A DNA stretch of 64,000 nucleotides, taken from assembly GCA_963781155.1 (NCBI GenBank), contig CAWAEC010000013.1, positions 186,001-250,000 on the forward strand, read 5' to 3'. How positions within the stretch are numbered: the stretch's first letter is position 1; each line of letters opens with the position of its first letter. Positions 9,257-18,486 of this stretch are shown in pieces. The notes under the pieces are model-generated. The model was given only the letters and a program-made list of their open reading frames with translations. It was not told the origin of the DNA and did not search any database. The stretch comes from PALSA-693 sp963781155 (GTDB lineage Bacteria > Actinomycetota > Acidimicrobiia > Acidimicrobiales > Palsa-688). Both the position numbers and the translations under genes were made by a program.

Positions 9257-10348
9257 TCAATGTCCGGCGCCCAGGCTCACGAACCAATCCCACATCACCT
9301 GTTGCGCCGAAGGCGTCGGGCCCTGTGTCTCCGGCCAGGCGTGACCCTGGCCGGACCAAAGGGCGATACCAACCAAACGTCCGGTTGTGCACTGCGACCA
9401 CACCCTTTCCTGAAGATTCCCCGCCGTCGTTGACGTCATGTGATCTGCACACTGATCGGACGACAGGTACGTTTGTGACAACTCGTTGACGGTCGGTTGG
9501 GTGAACCCGTTCTGCACAACCGGAGGACCGGCCACCGAGTCCTCCGGGTCGGCAGTGCCGGCCATGAGCAGTACCGATTCGGGTTGCGTCTGGGCGCACG
9601 TCGAGGTCCGGGTCGCACCATAGACGGCGACCGCCGCAAACAGACTCGGCTCGTCACACGCCAGGACCATTGCCAGCTTGCCTCCGTTGGAGTACCCGGC
9701 CAGATAGACCGACCCCCCGGAGGCGCCAGGCTCCTCCGCTTTTACCATAGCGATTACCTGGGTCACGTACCCGACGTCGTTGATTCCCGCCGCCGGCGCA
9801 GCGCCACAGCACGCACCGGCGTTCCAGTTCCCGTTGACGTCGGTCGGGTACACGAGAATCGCGGGTCCAGCCACCTCACGGAAGTTGGCCCGGTTGGCTT
9901 CATAGGCAGCCCCGGAGATACAGCATCCGGACAGCTCCACGATGACCGGGAGATGCTGGACCTGGGTGCTGGCGGGGCGATACACCAGATAGGTTCGCGC
10001 CGTTCCCTGGTATTGCAGGGTGTACGTGTGGGCTACCCACGCTACCTCCGAACTGCTCCGAGGGGCAGGGGACGCTGCCGCCGTCGAAGTCGGTGCGGCT
10101 GGCACCACTCGTGTCGCCGTCGAAGGGGTCGCTCGCGTCGCTGGCGTCGCCGGCGCCGCCGTCGTTGCGTTCCCGGCTCCGTCTGCAATTGCGATCAGCG
10201 TTGCTCCAGTCACGACCGTGAGGACCGCGAAAATGGCCACCCAGGGCCGGCGGAGCGGAAGAGGACGGGTCGAACGACGCCGCGGCCGGGGTGACCGGGT
10301 AGTCGCGTCGCCCTTCGAGAGAGAGGCAGGCGTTCGGCCTCTGGTCAT
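9257..10348 (-). CDS. Secreted PHB-depolymerase-type esterase (copy B)
   Basis: A 363-residue alpha/beta hydrolase with a very basic N-terminus, one membrane helix (about 34-54) and a Thr/Ala/Pro-rich linker. It shares with copy A (4186-5268) the WNAGACCGAA hallmark, the GYSNGG nucleophile elbow and a late GHAWPE histidine region; extra cysteines suggest disulfides outside the cell. Forty bases separate it from the upstream acyltransferase, so they are probably one operon. The esterase plus acyltransferase pairing occurs twice in this 7-kb run, which looks like a duplicated module. Confidence 0.85.
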   Translation of the reverse strand: MTRGRTPASLSKGDATTRSPRPRRRSTRPLPLRRPWVAIFAVLTVVTGATLIAIADGAGNATTAAPATPATRATPSTATRVVPAAPTSTAAASPAPRSSSEVAWVAHTYTLQYQGTARTYLVYRPASTQVQHLPVIVELSGCCISGAAYEANRANFREVAGPAILVYPTDVNGNWNAGACCGAAPAAGINDVGYVTQVIAMVKAEEPGASGGSVYLAGYSNGGKLAMVLACDEPSLFAAVAVYGATRTSTCAQTQPESVLLMAGTADPEDSVAGPPVVQNGFTQPTVNELSQTYLSSDQCADHMTSTTAGNLQERVWSQCTTGRLVGIALWSGQGHAWPETQGPTPSAQQVMWDWFVSLGAGH

Positions 10349-10388
10349 CGACCCGGTCCGGTTCCGCCGATCAGGACGATCGTGGCAG

Positions 10389-11525
10389 TCACTGGCCCAC
10401 CGCGTACATCGTGGGTTGCGGCTTTCGGCGGAGATGGTAGGTGCGCAGGGCTCCCGACGTTCGCGGTCGACCGATCACAATCCGGGCCAGCGGTGTATGC
10501 CGCACCAGAAGGCACAGGGCCGCCGCTCCGCCCGCGGCGCCGAGGAAGGCCAGGGCGGTGGCAATGGGAGCGGGCACGGCCTGCTGACCGTTCCCGAGTC
10601 CGTGGTCCAGCAACCATGCCAGAATCAGCGGATGCGCCAGGTAGACACCAAACGAGATTTCCGAGGCCACTTTGACGGCTCGCTCCGTGAGGCGCCGGCC
10701 CGCCGCCCAGCGGGCACCGATCAAATAGACAACGATGACCGCGGCGACGCTGGAGGCCGCCATCGCCGGTTGCAGCACGGCGTTCGCCTGCCGCGGCGGC
10801 AAGCCGCCCAGCTGGAGCACGTAGATTCCCTCGGCAAGGAGGGCAGCCGCCCCGGCCACCACCAGGAGACGGCGGGTGTGACGCATGGCCCAGGCGTGCA
10901 ATCGCTCGAATTCCAGCGCGGCATAGCAGCCAGCGAGTACATAGATGCTGTACGTGGGCAATAACTCATACGCCCGGTTCCACCAGAACCCCGAGTGAGG
11001 GGCGTACTGGAGGACCGCCAGCCAGACCAGGTTCAGCGTCCCGACAACGGCGAGTACGGGGATGGCTCTGTGGGCGGTACGCCGGACGAAACGCAGCAGC
11101 CAGGGAAAAACCACATACAGTTGCAGGGTGACGACGAGGAAGTACAGGTGGTACTCGGCGTTGCCGTCCAGCAGATCCCGGCCGAGCGTGCCGAGCCCGG
11201 GCCGGCCGCCTGGCGTGCACAGCCAATATATGACCGTCCAGGCAGCGTAAGGAAGGGCTATCAGCGGAATCCGCCGGTACCAGAACTGCCGTGTCCGCAC
11301 CGGCTTCGCACGCGCCGCGTAGACGAGCACGAAGCCACTGAGAGCGAAGAAGACTTCGCGCCCGAACTGCAGGAGCATCATGGCGCCGCCGGCGACGGCG
11401 CTCGACGGCAGTTCTGTGAACGCGATGGCATGCACCGCGATCACGGCACAGAAGGTGAGCAAGCGCATCACGTCGAGTTGCCAGAGGTGCCGATTCGCGG
11501 CCGGCAACTCGTTAGCCATCCTCAC
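10389..11525 (-). CDS. Acyltransferase 3 family membrane protein (copy B)
   Basis: A 378-residue, about ten-helix membrane protein with the acyltransferase-3 marks WQLDVMRLL, the helix-1 histidine VIAVHA, FGREVFFALSGFVLVY, FWYRRIPLIALPY, YHLYFLVVTLQLY and FGVYLAHPLIL. It is closely related in motif order to copy A. It is the first gene of the minus-strand run, and the divergent phosphatase gene starts 140 bases upstream, so a shared promoter region probably lies at 11526-11665. Confidence 0.9.
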   Translation of the reverse strand: MRMANELPAANRHLWQLDVMRLLTFCAVIAVHAIAFTELPSSAVAGGAMMLLQFGREVFFALSGFVLVYAARAKPVRTRQFWYRRIPLIALPYAAWTVIYWLCTPGGRPGLGTLGRDLLDGNAEYHLYFLVVTLQLYVVFPWLLRFVRRTAHRAIPVLAVVGTLNLVWLAVLQYAPHSGFWWNRAYELLPTYSIYVLAGCYAALEFERLHAWAMRHTRRLLVVAGAAALLAEGIYVLQLGGLPPRQANAVLQPAMAASSVAAVIVVYLIGARWAAGRRLTERAVKVASEISFGVYLAHPLILAWLLDHGLGNGQQAVPAPIATALAFLGAAGGAAALCLLVRHTPLARIVIGRPRTSGALRTYHLRRKPQPTMYAVGQ

Positions 11526-11665
11526 AGACTCCAGGGCGAACCTGAGACGATCCCTAGCCTTTCCAAAGAGATTGCTGAGAAGATTCTCAGGAACGGGCTC
11601 CAGCCCGGGCGGCCTGGTGCTCGGGAGGCGTAGGCCCGGCGAACGGGGAGCACCTCGACGGTAGG

Positions 11666-12322
11666 ATGCTGCGGGTGCCCGTGTCGCCTGGCGTCGTGAT
11701 CATCCAGGGCGCCGACTCCCGGTCGGGGTCTCTGGTGCCCGCCTCTCAGCCCGCCGCACGGTTGGTGGTGGCCCGACACGGCCAGACCACCTGGAACCGC
11801 CAGGGTCGGATCCAGGGGCAGTCCGACCCCCCTCTGGATACGATCGGACGGCAACAGGCCAGGACGCTGGCCAGCACTCTCACCCGGCAGTTCCGGCCGT
11901 CCCTGGTGGTTGGGAGCACTCTGCAACGAGCGGGACGTACCGCCGAGGGAGTCGCCCGGGCCGCCGGATCCCCTGTCGAACTTCGCGACGACCTTCGCGA
12001 AGTCGATGCCGGCGAGTGGGAGGGAAGACTCCGTGCCGAGGTCCAGGCCGCCCAACCCGACCGCTACGGCGCGTGGCGCCAGGGCCTCGTGGCCGCCCCC
12101 GGCTCGACAGAAACGCTCAAGGATGCCGGGGCCCGCGTCCTGGGCGCCCTCGTCAACATCGTCCGGACGCGACCGGACCCGGACGTCATCGTGGTGATCG
12201 GGCACGGGTTGTCACTCCAGGCCGCGCTCGCGAACGCCACCGGCACTGCCGCACCGCATCTGGGCAACGGGGAGTGGCTGCAGCTGGCGGTCTCCCGCGA
12301 CTTCGCAGGGCGTCCCGGCTGA
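11666..12322 (+). CDS. Histidine phosphatase (phosphoglycerate-mutase-like)
   Basis: A 218-residue member of the branch-1 histidine phosphatase superfamily. The catalytic RHGQT motif lies in VVARHGQTTWN (about residue 40), followed by a typical LRE-type acidic segment and the second histidine in VVIGHGLSL. Members remove phosphate from small metabolites, lipids or cofactor precursors. About 30 residues precede the first strand, so the true start may be further inside than the ATG used here. Confidence 0.85.
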   Translation: MLRVPVSPGVVIIQGADSRSGSLVPASQPAARLVVARHGQTTWNRQGRIQGQSDPPLDTIGRQQARTLASTLTRQFRPSLVVGSTLQRAGRTAEGVARAAGSPVELRDDLREVDAGEWEGRLRAEVQAAQPDRYGAWRQGLVAAPGSTETLKDAGARVLGALVNIVRTRPDPDVIVVIGHGLSLQAALANATGTAAPHLGNGEWLQLAVSRDFAGRPG

Positions 12323-12367
12323 CGCTTCGTCGTCTGATTGCCGGTCTGGCGCCGGGAATCGTTTCAG

Positions 12368-13777
12368 TCACGCCGCGCCGGCCCGGGGCGAGGCGATCAC
12401 CTCACCATCCACCAGGACCACGTCGCGGCCGGTCCGGGCCAGCAGGCTGGCGGCGATCCCGGCTCGATAACCGGCAGCGCAGTGGACCCAGATCGTCCCG
12501 ATCGGCAGATCGTCGCACCCAGCGGGGACGTCGGCGAGGGGCAGGTGAATTGCTCCGTCCAGGTGACCTTGCTCCCATTCGTCGAGCCGGCGCACGTCCA
12601 GGATCACTGCTCCCCGACGACGGCGGACCGCGAACAGGTCGGCGCGATGGACCACCGAGTATCGGTGGACGCGCGGGCCAGCCCGGTTGGCCGTGACAGC
12701 CGCACCTGGTGTCCCCGCCATGACCAGACCGGATGTGCCGGCCACGCGCTCCACCGGACCGATCATCTGGCCGACCACCTGGTCCATGCCGATACGGCTG
12801 AGATCCTGCTGGGCCGCCGTCACGGTGTCGGGAATCGCCCCCAGAAGCACGAGCGGACCCGGCCAGGGCAGGAGCGAGCCGGCCCAGGTGGCAAACGAAC
12901 GGCCGTGCTCGATGTTGACGGTGCCCTGTAAGTGAGCAGCGGCGAAGGAGGCGCGGGGTCGCAGGTCAACCGCCCAGCCGCCCTCGGCGAGGAAGTCCAT
13001 CAGCCCCGGGCCCTCGAGTTCCGGCGGCGGCGTCATCTCGGCCAGACCCACGCCGGTCCGATTGAGAGGGCCCATCTGCGAGTAATACCGTGGGTAGGGA
13101 ACCAGCGCACGCAGCAAAGCCGCGGAGAACGTCTCCTGATCGGGTGACCGGAAAGCCAGATTTGTCGTCCGCTCCTCCCCGATCGTCGACGATTCCCTTT
13201 CCAGATCGCGCCCGAGGGGGGCACAAAAGCTCCCGAAGCCGTGGGTCGGAAGGAGCCTCACGTCGTCCGGCAGTTCGCCCAAACGGCGAGCGGAGCTGAA
13301 CTGAGCATGTGCAAAGGGAACCGCCAATTCCTCCCCGCTGAGATCGGTTCGTCCGGTGGTGCCAAACAGAAGCGACCCCCCGCTACACACCATGGCCGGG
13401 TGGCCGTCATCCAGCGCGACATAGGCGACGTGGTGGGGCGTGTGGCCGGGTGTGGCGACCACCTGCAGCCGGAATCTCCGCCCGATCACCACTTCGTCCC
13501 CGTCGACCACTCCCCGCCGGGGAAAGGCGACATCCTCGGCGGCAGCTACCACGTAAGGAACGTCCAGCGACTCGGCCAGGGCCAGACCGCCGGACAAATA
13601 GTCGTTATGGATATGGGTCTCCGCGACACACGCGATCCGAATCCGGGCCTCGACGGCAGCCGACAGGACCCGACCGATGTCGCGCTGGGGATCCACAACG
13701 ACCCCGACTTCGCCATCGTGCAGAAGGTACGAGCGATCGCCCAGTTCGGGCGTGGGGAGCGTGACGCAACGGATCAT
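12368..13777 (-). CDS. MBL-fold sulfur dioxygenase-like protein with two rhodanese domains
   Basis: A 469-residue protein. The N-terminal 220 residues form a metallo-beta-lactamase domain of the persulfide dioxygenase (ETHE1/Blh) type with THIHNDYLSG, GHTPHH and a later THGFGSF histidine. Two rhodanese modules follow. The first, with DLRPRASFAAAHLQG, lacks an obvious catalytic cysteine. The second has DVRRLDEWEQGHLDGA and the active-site loop VHCAAGYRA. Such fusions oxidise or shuttle persulfide sulfur. I used the inner ATG because the preceding residues lack family similarity. It is divergent from the site-2 protease gene. Confidence 0.85.
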   Translation of the reverse strand: MIRCVTLPTPELGDRSYLLHDGEVGVVVDPQRDIGRVLSAAVEARIRIACVAETHIHNDYLSGGLALAESLDVPYVVAAAEDVAFPRRGVVDGDEVVIGRRFRLQVVATPGHTPHHVAYVALDDGHPAMVCSGGSLLFGTTGRTDLSGEELAVPFAHAQFSSARRLGELPDDVRLLPTHGFGSFCAPLGRDLERESSTIGEERTTNLAFRSPDQETFSAALLRALVPYPRYYSQMGPLNRTGVGLAEMTPPPELEGPGLMDFLAEGGWAVDLRPRASFAAAHLQGTVNIEHGRSFATWAGSLLPWPGPLVLLGAIPDTVTAAQQDLSRIGMDQVVGQMIGPVERVAGTSGLVMAGTPGAAVTANRAGPRVHRYSVVHRADLFAVRRRRGAVILDVRRLDEWEQGHLDGAIHLPLADVPAGCDDLPIGTIWVHCAAGYRAGIAASLLARTGRDVVLVDGEVIASPRAGAA

Positions 13778-13937
13778 GAGAACCTCCCGTACACCAATCG
13801 ATGTTCCTGGAGTCTTTGGCATGACCCTGAAGCGCGGCTGTGAGCCAACCAGGACGCTTCTGAGACCATGTGGTTCCCGGACGACATCCCTCGGAAACAT
13901 TCAGGCGCTTCCTAAGTAATTCTCGGGAGGCGGCACC

Positions 13938-15122
13938 ATGGTGTGTGCTATGCAACAGACCTTTTCTCTGGGCAAGGTCCTGGGTATTCGGGTAAGCGCC
14001 AACTGGTCGCTCTTCTTGATATTCGGGCTTCTCGTGCTCGGGTTGGCGGGCACCGAGTTTCCCCATTCGGCTCCGGGACACGCCGGGATCGCGTACTTGC
14101 TCGCGGCGGTGCTCGCGGTCGCGGCCTTCTACGGCTGCCTCCTCGCCCACGAGCTGGCGCACTCGATCGTGGCCCGACGCCACAAGATCACCGTGGACGG
14201 CATTGTCCTGTGGATGCTCGGCGGGGTGAGCCGGCTCAAGGGAGAGGCCGCGGACCCAGCCACAGAAGCCACCATCGCCATTGTGGGCCCGGCAACCAGC
14301 GCGGTGTTGGGGCTGGTGTTTTTTGGGTTGAGCCGCCTGGCCGGGGCAGGGCATCCGGACAGCCTGCTGGCCGCCGGGTTGGGCTGGCTGGGATGGATCA
14401 ACGGTGCTCTGGCTGTGTTCAACCTGCTCCCCGCGTTCCCGCTTGACGGCGGCCGGGTCCTGCGCTCGATCCTGTGGCGCTGGCACGGGGACAAGGACAG
14501 AGCCACGGTTACCTCGGCCAGGGTCGGTCGGGCTATCGGCGCAGGCATGATCGCCGTCGGCGGGATCAGCGCGCTGTTCACCACCGTCGGCCTGAGCGGG
14601 TTATGGCTGGCGCTGGTCGGCTGGTTCCTGATGCGAGCAGCGCAGGCTGAAGCGGCGCCCTCACGACATGCAGCCGAGCTGAGAGGCCTGAAAGTGATTG
14701 ACGCCATGACGAGAGATCCCGTTACGGTGCCGGCCTGGGTCACCGTGGAGCAGCTGTGGCAGGAAGGCGTCGCCAAACGTCGGCTCGTTTCCTTTCCCGT
14801 CGTCGACGCGGACGGATCGTTTGCCGGATTGGCCACTGCGGCTCGCATGCGGCGCGTGCCGTTGGCCTTGTGGCCGCAGGCGACGGTAATGACCGCCGCG
14901 GCCCCGCCTGATCGCTGCGTGACCGCCGCACCGGAGGATGACCTGGCTGTGGTCGCGCACCGACTCTCAACCTCCGAGGATCACCGCGCCGTCGTCCTGG
15001 ACGCAAACCAGGTCGTCGGAATCGTGACTCCATTCGATGTGGAACAAGCGATCGTCAGACGGTCCCATGGTCGGGCGGACCAGCCGCCACCGGCAGCCAT
15101 GTCAGCCGGGACTGTCGCTTAG
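13938..15122 (+). CDS. Site-2 protease (M50) with two CBS domains, Rip3-like
   Basis: A 394-residue membrane protease. The zinc motif HELAH lies in LLAHELAHSIVARRH, and the third ligand in NLLPAFPLDGGRVL; about six membrane helices surround them. A C-terminal pair of CBS domains begins near VIDAMTRDPVTVPAW. This order matches mycobacterial Rip3-type proteases that cut transmembrane proteins, often anti-sigma factors, inside the bilayer; the CBS pair may sense a nucleotide. ATG 13950 is an alternative start (MQQTF). Confidence 0.9.
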   Translation: MVCAMQQTFSLGKVLGIRVSANWSLFLIFGLLVLGLAGTEFPHSAPGHAGIAYLLAAVLAVAAFYGCLLAHELAHSIVARRHKITVDGIVLWMLGGVSRLKGEAADPATEATIAIVGPATSAVLGLVFFGLSRLAGAGHPDSLLAAGLGWLGWINGALAVFNLLPAFPLDGGRVLRSILWRWHGDKDRATVTSARVGRAIGAGMIAVGGISALFTTVGLSGLWLALVGWFLMRAAQAEAAPSRHAAELRGLKVIDAMTRDPVTVPAWVTVEQLWQEGVAKRRLVSFPVVDADGSFAGLATAARMRRVPLALWPQATVMTAAAPPDRCVTAAPEDDLAVVAHRLSTSEDHRAVVLDANQVVGIVTPFDVEQAIVRRSHGRADQPPPAAMSAGTVA

Positions 15123-15189
15123 CTCCCAGCGCGACCAGTGCCGGCAACCTTTGCGGCTGGTTCCCGCCGTCTGGCGTCCATCGCGGCGC

Positions 15190-17040
15190 TCACGCGGGGC
15201 GAAGCTCCGCTCGCCCGCGCTTGATCACGGTCGCCCCTCGCTGCGTCGCTTCAAAGGCCAGCCCGGCCCCCGTCGGGCGTAAAGAACGACAGCCGTCTTT
15301 GATCCCCCCACTCTCAGCTCGTAGCCGTTTCCGCGTGTCACGTCCGGAGCGCAAGACGGTGCCCGGTCGGTTGTCTGTCGGCACCCCATCGCGAATCGTC
15401 TCGACGCCATTGACGAGTACACGCACGACACCGCGTGACTCCGCCATCATCCGGTACGCGCCGCCCGGGAGGTCGTAGCTCCTGTGCGTCGGTGTGCTAC
15501 CCACCTGGTCCGGATCGAGCACAGCCACGTCGGCACGCCATCCCGGCGCGATCCGGCCGCGACGGTGCAAACCAAACAGCCGGGCGGGCACATCGGTCAT
15601 GAGCCGTACGGCTCGCTCCACCGGCAATAACCTGCTGCCACGCAGCACGTCGGCGAGAAAGCGGGTGGGGTACGCGGATCCCAGCGTGTGGTCAAGGTGG
15701 GCGCCCGCGTCCGATCCTCCGATAAGGACGTCCGGGCTTTCCCACAGGCCGACCCGGTATGACGGGTCGTCGCCGGGGTCGGCCGGTCGAACTGGCCAGA
15801 AGTCCAGGTCGAAGTCCTCGACCGCGGAGGCTTCCACCACGCAGGCAAAATCATCGAGGCCCCGCTCCGCCGCCACCTCTGCCACCAACCGGCCATCAAG
15901 ACCCTTGTTGGGAGCGGCCCTGGTGACCCCGAAGCGGTACGTTCCCATCCGGCTGGCGTCGCCACCGATGCCGGCGTCCGGTCCGCGGGCCGAGTCCAGA
16001 AGCCGAGCGCGGACGTCCGCGTCCGCGAGCTTGGCTTTTTTCTCTGCGAGCGGCAAGCTCAGGATGTCGTCCCAACCCGGCGCCATCCACCAGGTGCAGT
16101 AGAAGCCCAGTGTGCGAGCGCTGTCGCTGGCCACTGGCATCGACAGTGCCACCACCCGGCCGCCGAGCTCGCGAGCGCGGCGAGCCGGCCGCAGCTGATT
16201 CTGGACATACGACGCCCGGGCGGACGCGATCGCCAAGAGGTTCCAGTTGAGCGGACGGCGGGCGCGAGAGGTCATCCGGGCCATGAATTCGGTGCTGTCG
16301 TCGTCAAACCCGTGGATGCACGCGTCGGTGATGGCTTCGAGCGAGGTGCCGTCGTATTCCCGGAGCACCTCGCACAACCGGAACACCTCGTCCTCAGCGG
16401 CCAGCCGGCTCGGCACGGGGCGACCGTCACCGTCCGTGTGCGTATAGGAGCGCGACATCGACAGCCCCAGCCCGCCAGCCGCCAGCGATTCACGGAAAAG
16501 GCTGGTAATGGCATCGAGCTCCGGTTCAGTGGACGGCCGCTCCACCGCCTCCTCACCGAGCACGTAGCGACGCAGGGCGCAATGGCCCACGAGGAAACCG
16601 GCGTTGACGGCGATCTGGCCCTCGAGCCGGTCCAAAAAGTCGCGGAAGCTGTGCCACTTCCAGGACGGGCCCTCCCGGAGGGACTCGAGCGGCATACCCT
16701 CGACCCTCGACATCATGCGTTGCGTATAGAGGGCGTCCTCCTCCTTCAGCGGCGCCAGCGTGAAACCACAGTTCCCTGCGATCACGCTCGTGACCCCGTG
16801 GAGACTTGACGGGGTCGCCCACCCGTCCCAATGCAGCTGGGCATCGTAGTGCGTGTGCGGGTCGACGAACCCGGGAGTGACGAGCAGCCCGTCCGCCTCG
16901 ATCGCCGTGACCGCATCATCATCATCGCTCAGGGAGCCAACCTCGACCACCTGTCCGTCCCGAATACCCACGTCGGCCGTGTACGGCGTCCCGCCCGTCC
17001 CGTCGACCACCGTCCCTCCCCTGATCACGTAGTCGAGCAC
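15190..17040 (-). CDS. N-acyl-D-amino-acid deacylase family amidohydrolase (second copy)
   Basis: A 616-residue relative of the gene at 2371-4083. The metal motif HTHYDAQLHWD, the GNCGFTLAP segment, RSYTHTDGDGRPVP and the GGSDAGAH catalytic motif are present in order. The last 50 or so residues (after TVLRSGRDT) are basic and unlike the family C-terminus, so a lost stop or small frameshift near 15350 is possible. It probably acts on acylated D-amino acids or a cyclic amide; the substrate is unknown. Confidence 0.85.
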   Translation of the reverse strand: MLDYVIRGGTVVDGTGGTPYTADVGIRDGQVVEVGSLSDDDDAVTAIEADGLLVTPGFVDPHTHYDAQLHWDGWATPSSLHGVTSVIAGNCGFTLAPLKEEDALYTQRMMSRVEGMPLESLREGPSWKWHSFRDFLDRLEGQIAVNAGFLVGHCALRRYVLGEEAVERPSTEPELDAITSLFRESLAAGGLGLSMSRSYTHTDGDGRPVPSRLAAEDEVFRLCEVLREYDGTSLEAITDACIHGFDDDSTEFMARMTSRARRPLNWNLLAIASARASYVQNQLRPARRARELGGRVVALSMPVASDSARTLGFYCTWWMAPGWDDILSLPLAEKKAKLADADVRARLLDSARGPDAGIGGDASRMGTYRFGVTRAAPNKGLDGRLVAEVAAERGLDDFACVVEASAVEDFDLDFWPVRPADPGDDPSYRVGLWESPDVLIGGSDAGAHLDHTLGSAYPTRFLADVLRGSRLLPVERAVRLMTDVPARLFGLHRRGRIAPGWRADVAVLDPDQVGSTPTHRSYDLPGGAYRMMAESRGVVRVLVNGVETIRDGVPTDNRPGTVLRSGRDTRKRLRAESGGIKDGCRSLRPTGAGLAFEATQRGATVIKRGRAELRPA

Positions 17041-17136
17041 CGCGCCTCCCTCTGTTGCTCAGTCGGGCCAATCGGACCTGTGCGGATCATAGCCAGCAGC
17101 AGGCGGGCCGGGCGGTTGGCTACCGAGCGCCAACTG

Positions 17137-18369
17137 TCAAACAATCAGGGAGAGGTCCTCCAGTTCGGCTACCGCTTCGGCAAGCAGCTCCGCCACGGGC
17201 CAGCCCGAAGGAGACAGGGAATCGGTGATCAGCACCCGGTAGCCATTGAGGAAGCCCCGGAAGTTCCCGACCGTTCGGCTGCTCTCCGGTGTCCGAGCCG
17301 CGAAGGAGTCGTAGACCGTTTTTCCGATCCGGCTCACGATCGCCATCCGAATCTCGCGCTTCTTCTTGTCCGCATCCTTTTCATTGCTCGGAGCAGTGTA
17401 GAGCTGATAGCCCTGTGTTATTTGATCCAATGCCGACCGGTCACCGCGCCAGTCGGCTCCGGGAAACATGCCACCGCCCCGGGTGGGTTCGAACAGGAAG
17501 CTCACCCACAGATCCTCGAATGGCGCGAACTTCTCCAATGGAGTGCTGGCGTTGGCGACCCGGCGGCTGTAACCCTTGTTGGCTTCGTGTGTGACCCTCC
17601 GCATCAGGTACTCGCGCTTGTCTCCATCCAGGGTCAGCGTCGGCCAGATTGCGTTGAACGCATCCAGCCCCCGCGTGAATATCACGGACGGAGACGTAGA
17701 CCTCTGCGTCAGGAAAGTGACGTCTTCGTTCTCGAGGATGGGCTTGGCGAACAGAACAGTCGGGAGCTTCCGCTGCATGGCTACGGCGATCGGGCGACAG
17801 GTCAAGGCCGGCTCCCCGGCCAGCAGGACGTCAAAGGACTTGCCGATCCGAGCCAGATAGAGAAACATCACGAGCGTTATCCGCGCTTCTGCCGCGTCGG
17901 CGCCGCTCATCCCCTGGAGGATCTGAAGGGCCTCGCTGACGCCGGGCTGGTCACCAGCCAACGCGTTCCCGTCGACCGGCGTGTCGGCGATCACTCGATC
18001 CACGTCGGAGTCGATGGCGGCTTTGCCCGAGTCGGCCAGCGAGAAGGTCACCCCTGCCTCGCCCGGCGCGAAGCCAATCCGGTATCGGCTGGCCTTGACG
18101 GCCCGGATCTCGTCGGCTTGGCCGGGATACTTCGTGAGAAGTTCTTCCAGGGTGACGTTCGATATGTCCATTTGTTGACCCGACACCGCTCCCGTGGAAG
18201 CCTCGGTGGTGCCCGGATTCACGGCAGACAGGTCGGTGCGGTTCGCGACGGCCGACACCATCGGAGCTAGGCGCCGGGCGAGCCGGAGCATGTCCGCCGC
18301 GTCCGCCCCGGATGCAGTGCTCAGGGCACCTTCTCCTGTGGGCTTTGACTCATCGTCATCTTTCCACAC
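17137..18369 (-). CDS. Conserved-looking cytoplasmic protein of unknown function
   Basis: A 410-residue protein that I do not recognise. I place the start at a GTG preceded by a strong AAAGGAGG site, because the much longer open frame upstream is antisense to two plus-strand genes. There is no signal or membrane segment. The N-terminal 100 residues are acidic; the middle contains IGKSFDVLLAGEPALTC, and the C-terminal half is rich in charged helices (THEANKGYSRR, NEKDADKKKREIR). It is transcribed divergently from the tryptophanase-like gene and faces a set of FHA and zinc-ribbon membrane proteins, with which it may work. Confidence 0.65.
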   Translation of the reverse strand: MWKDDDESKPTGEGALSTASGADAADMLRLARRLAPMVSAVANRTDLSAVNPGTTEASTGAVSGQQMDISNVTLEELLTKYPGQADEIRAVKASRYRIGFAPGEAGVTFSLADSGKAAIDSDVDRVIADTPVDGNALAGDQPGVSEALQILQGMSGADAAEARITLVMFLYLARIGKSFDVLLAGEPALTCRPIAVAMQRKLPTVLFAKPILENEDVTFLTQRSTSPSVIFTRGLDAFNAIWPTLTLDGDKREYLMRRVTHEANKGYSRRVANASTPLEKFAPFEDLWVSFLFEPTRGGGMFPGADWRGDRSALDQITQGYQLYTAPSNEKDADKKKREIRMAIVSRIGKTVYDSFAARTPESSRTVGNFRGFLNGYRVLITDSLSPSGWPVAELLAEAVAELEDLSLIV

Positions 18370-18486
18370 GAGGACCACCTCCTTTGACCACCAGCAGGGG
18401 ATTCGCGCCGATCCGCCGTCTCTCACTCTACGCGATTCGTTGAGGCCAGGGCGGCCGCCTGCAAAATAGATAGAGTCAGCGGCTGC

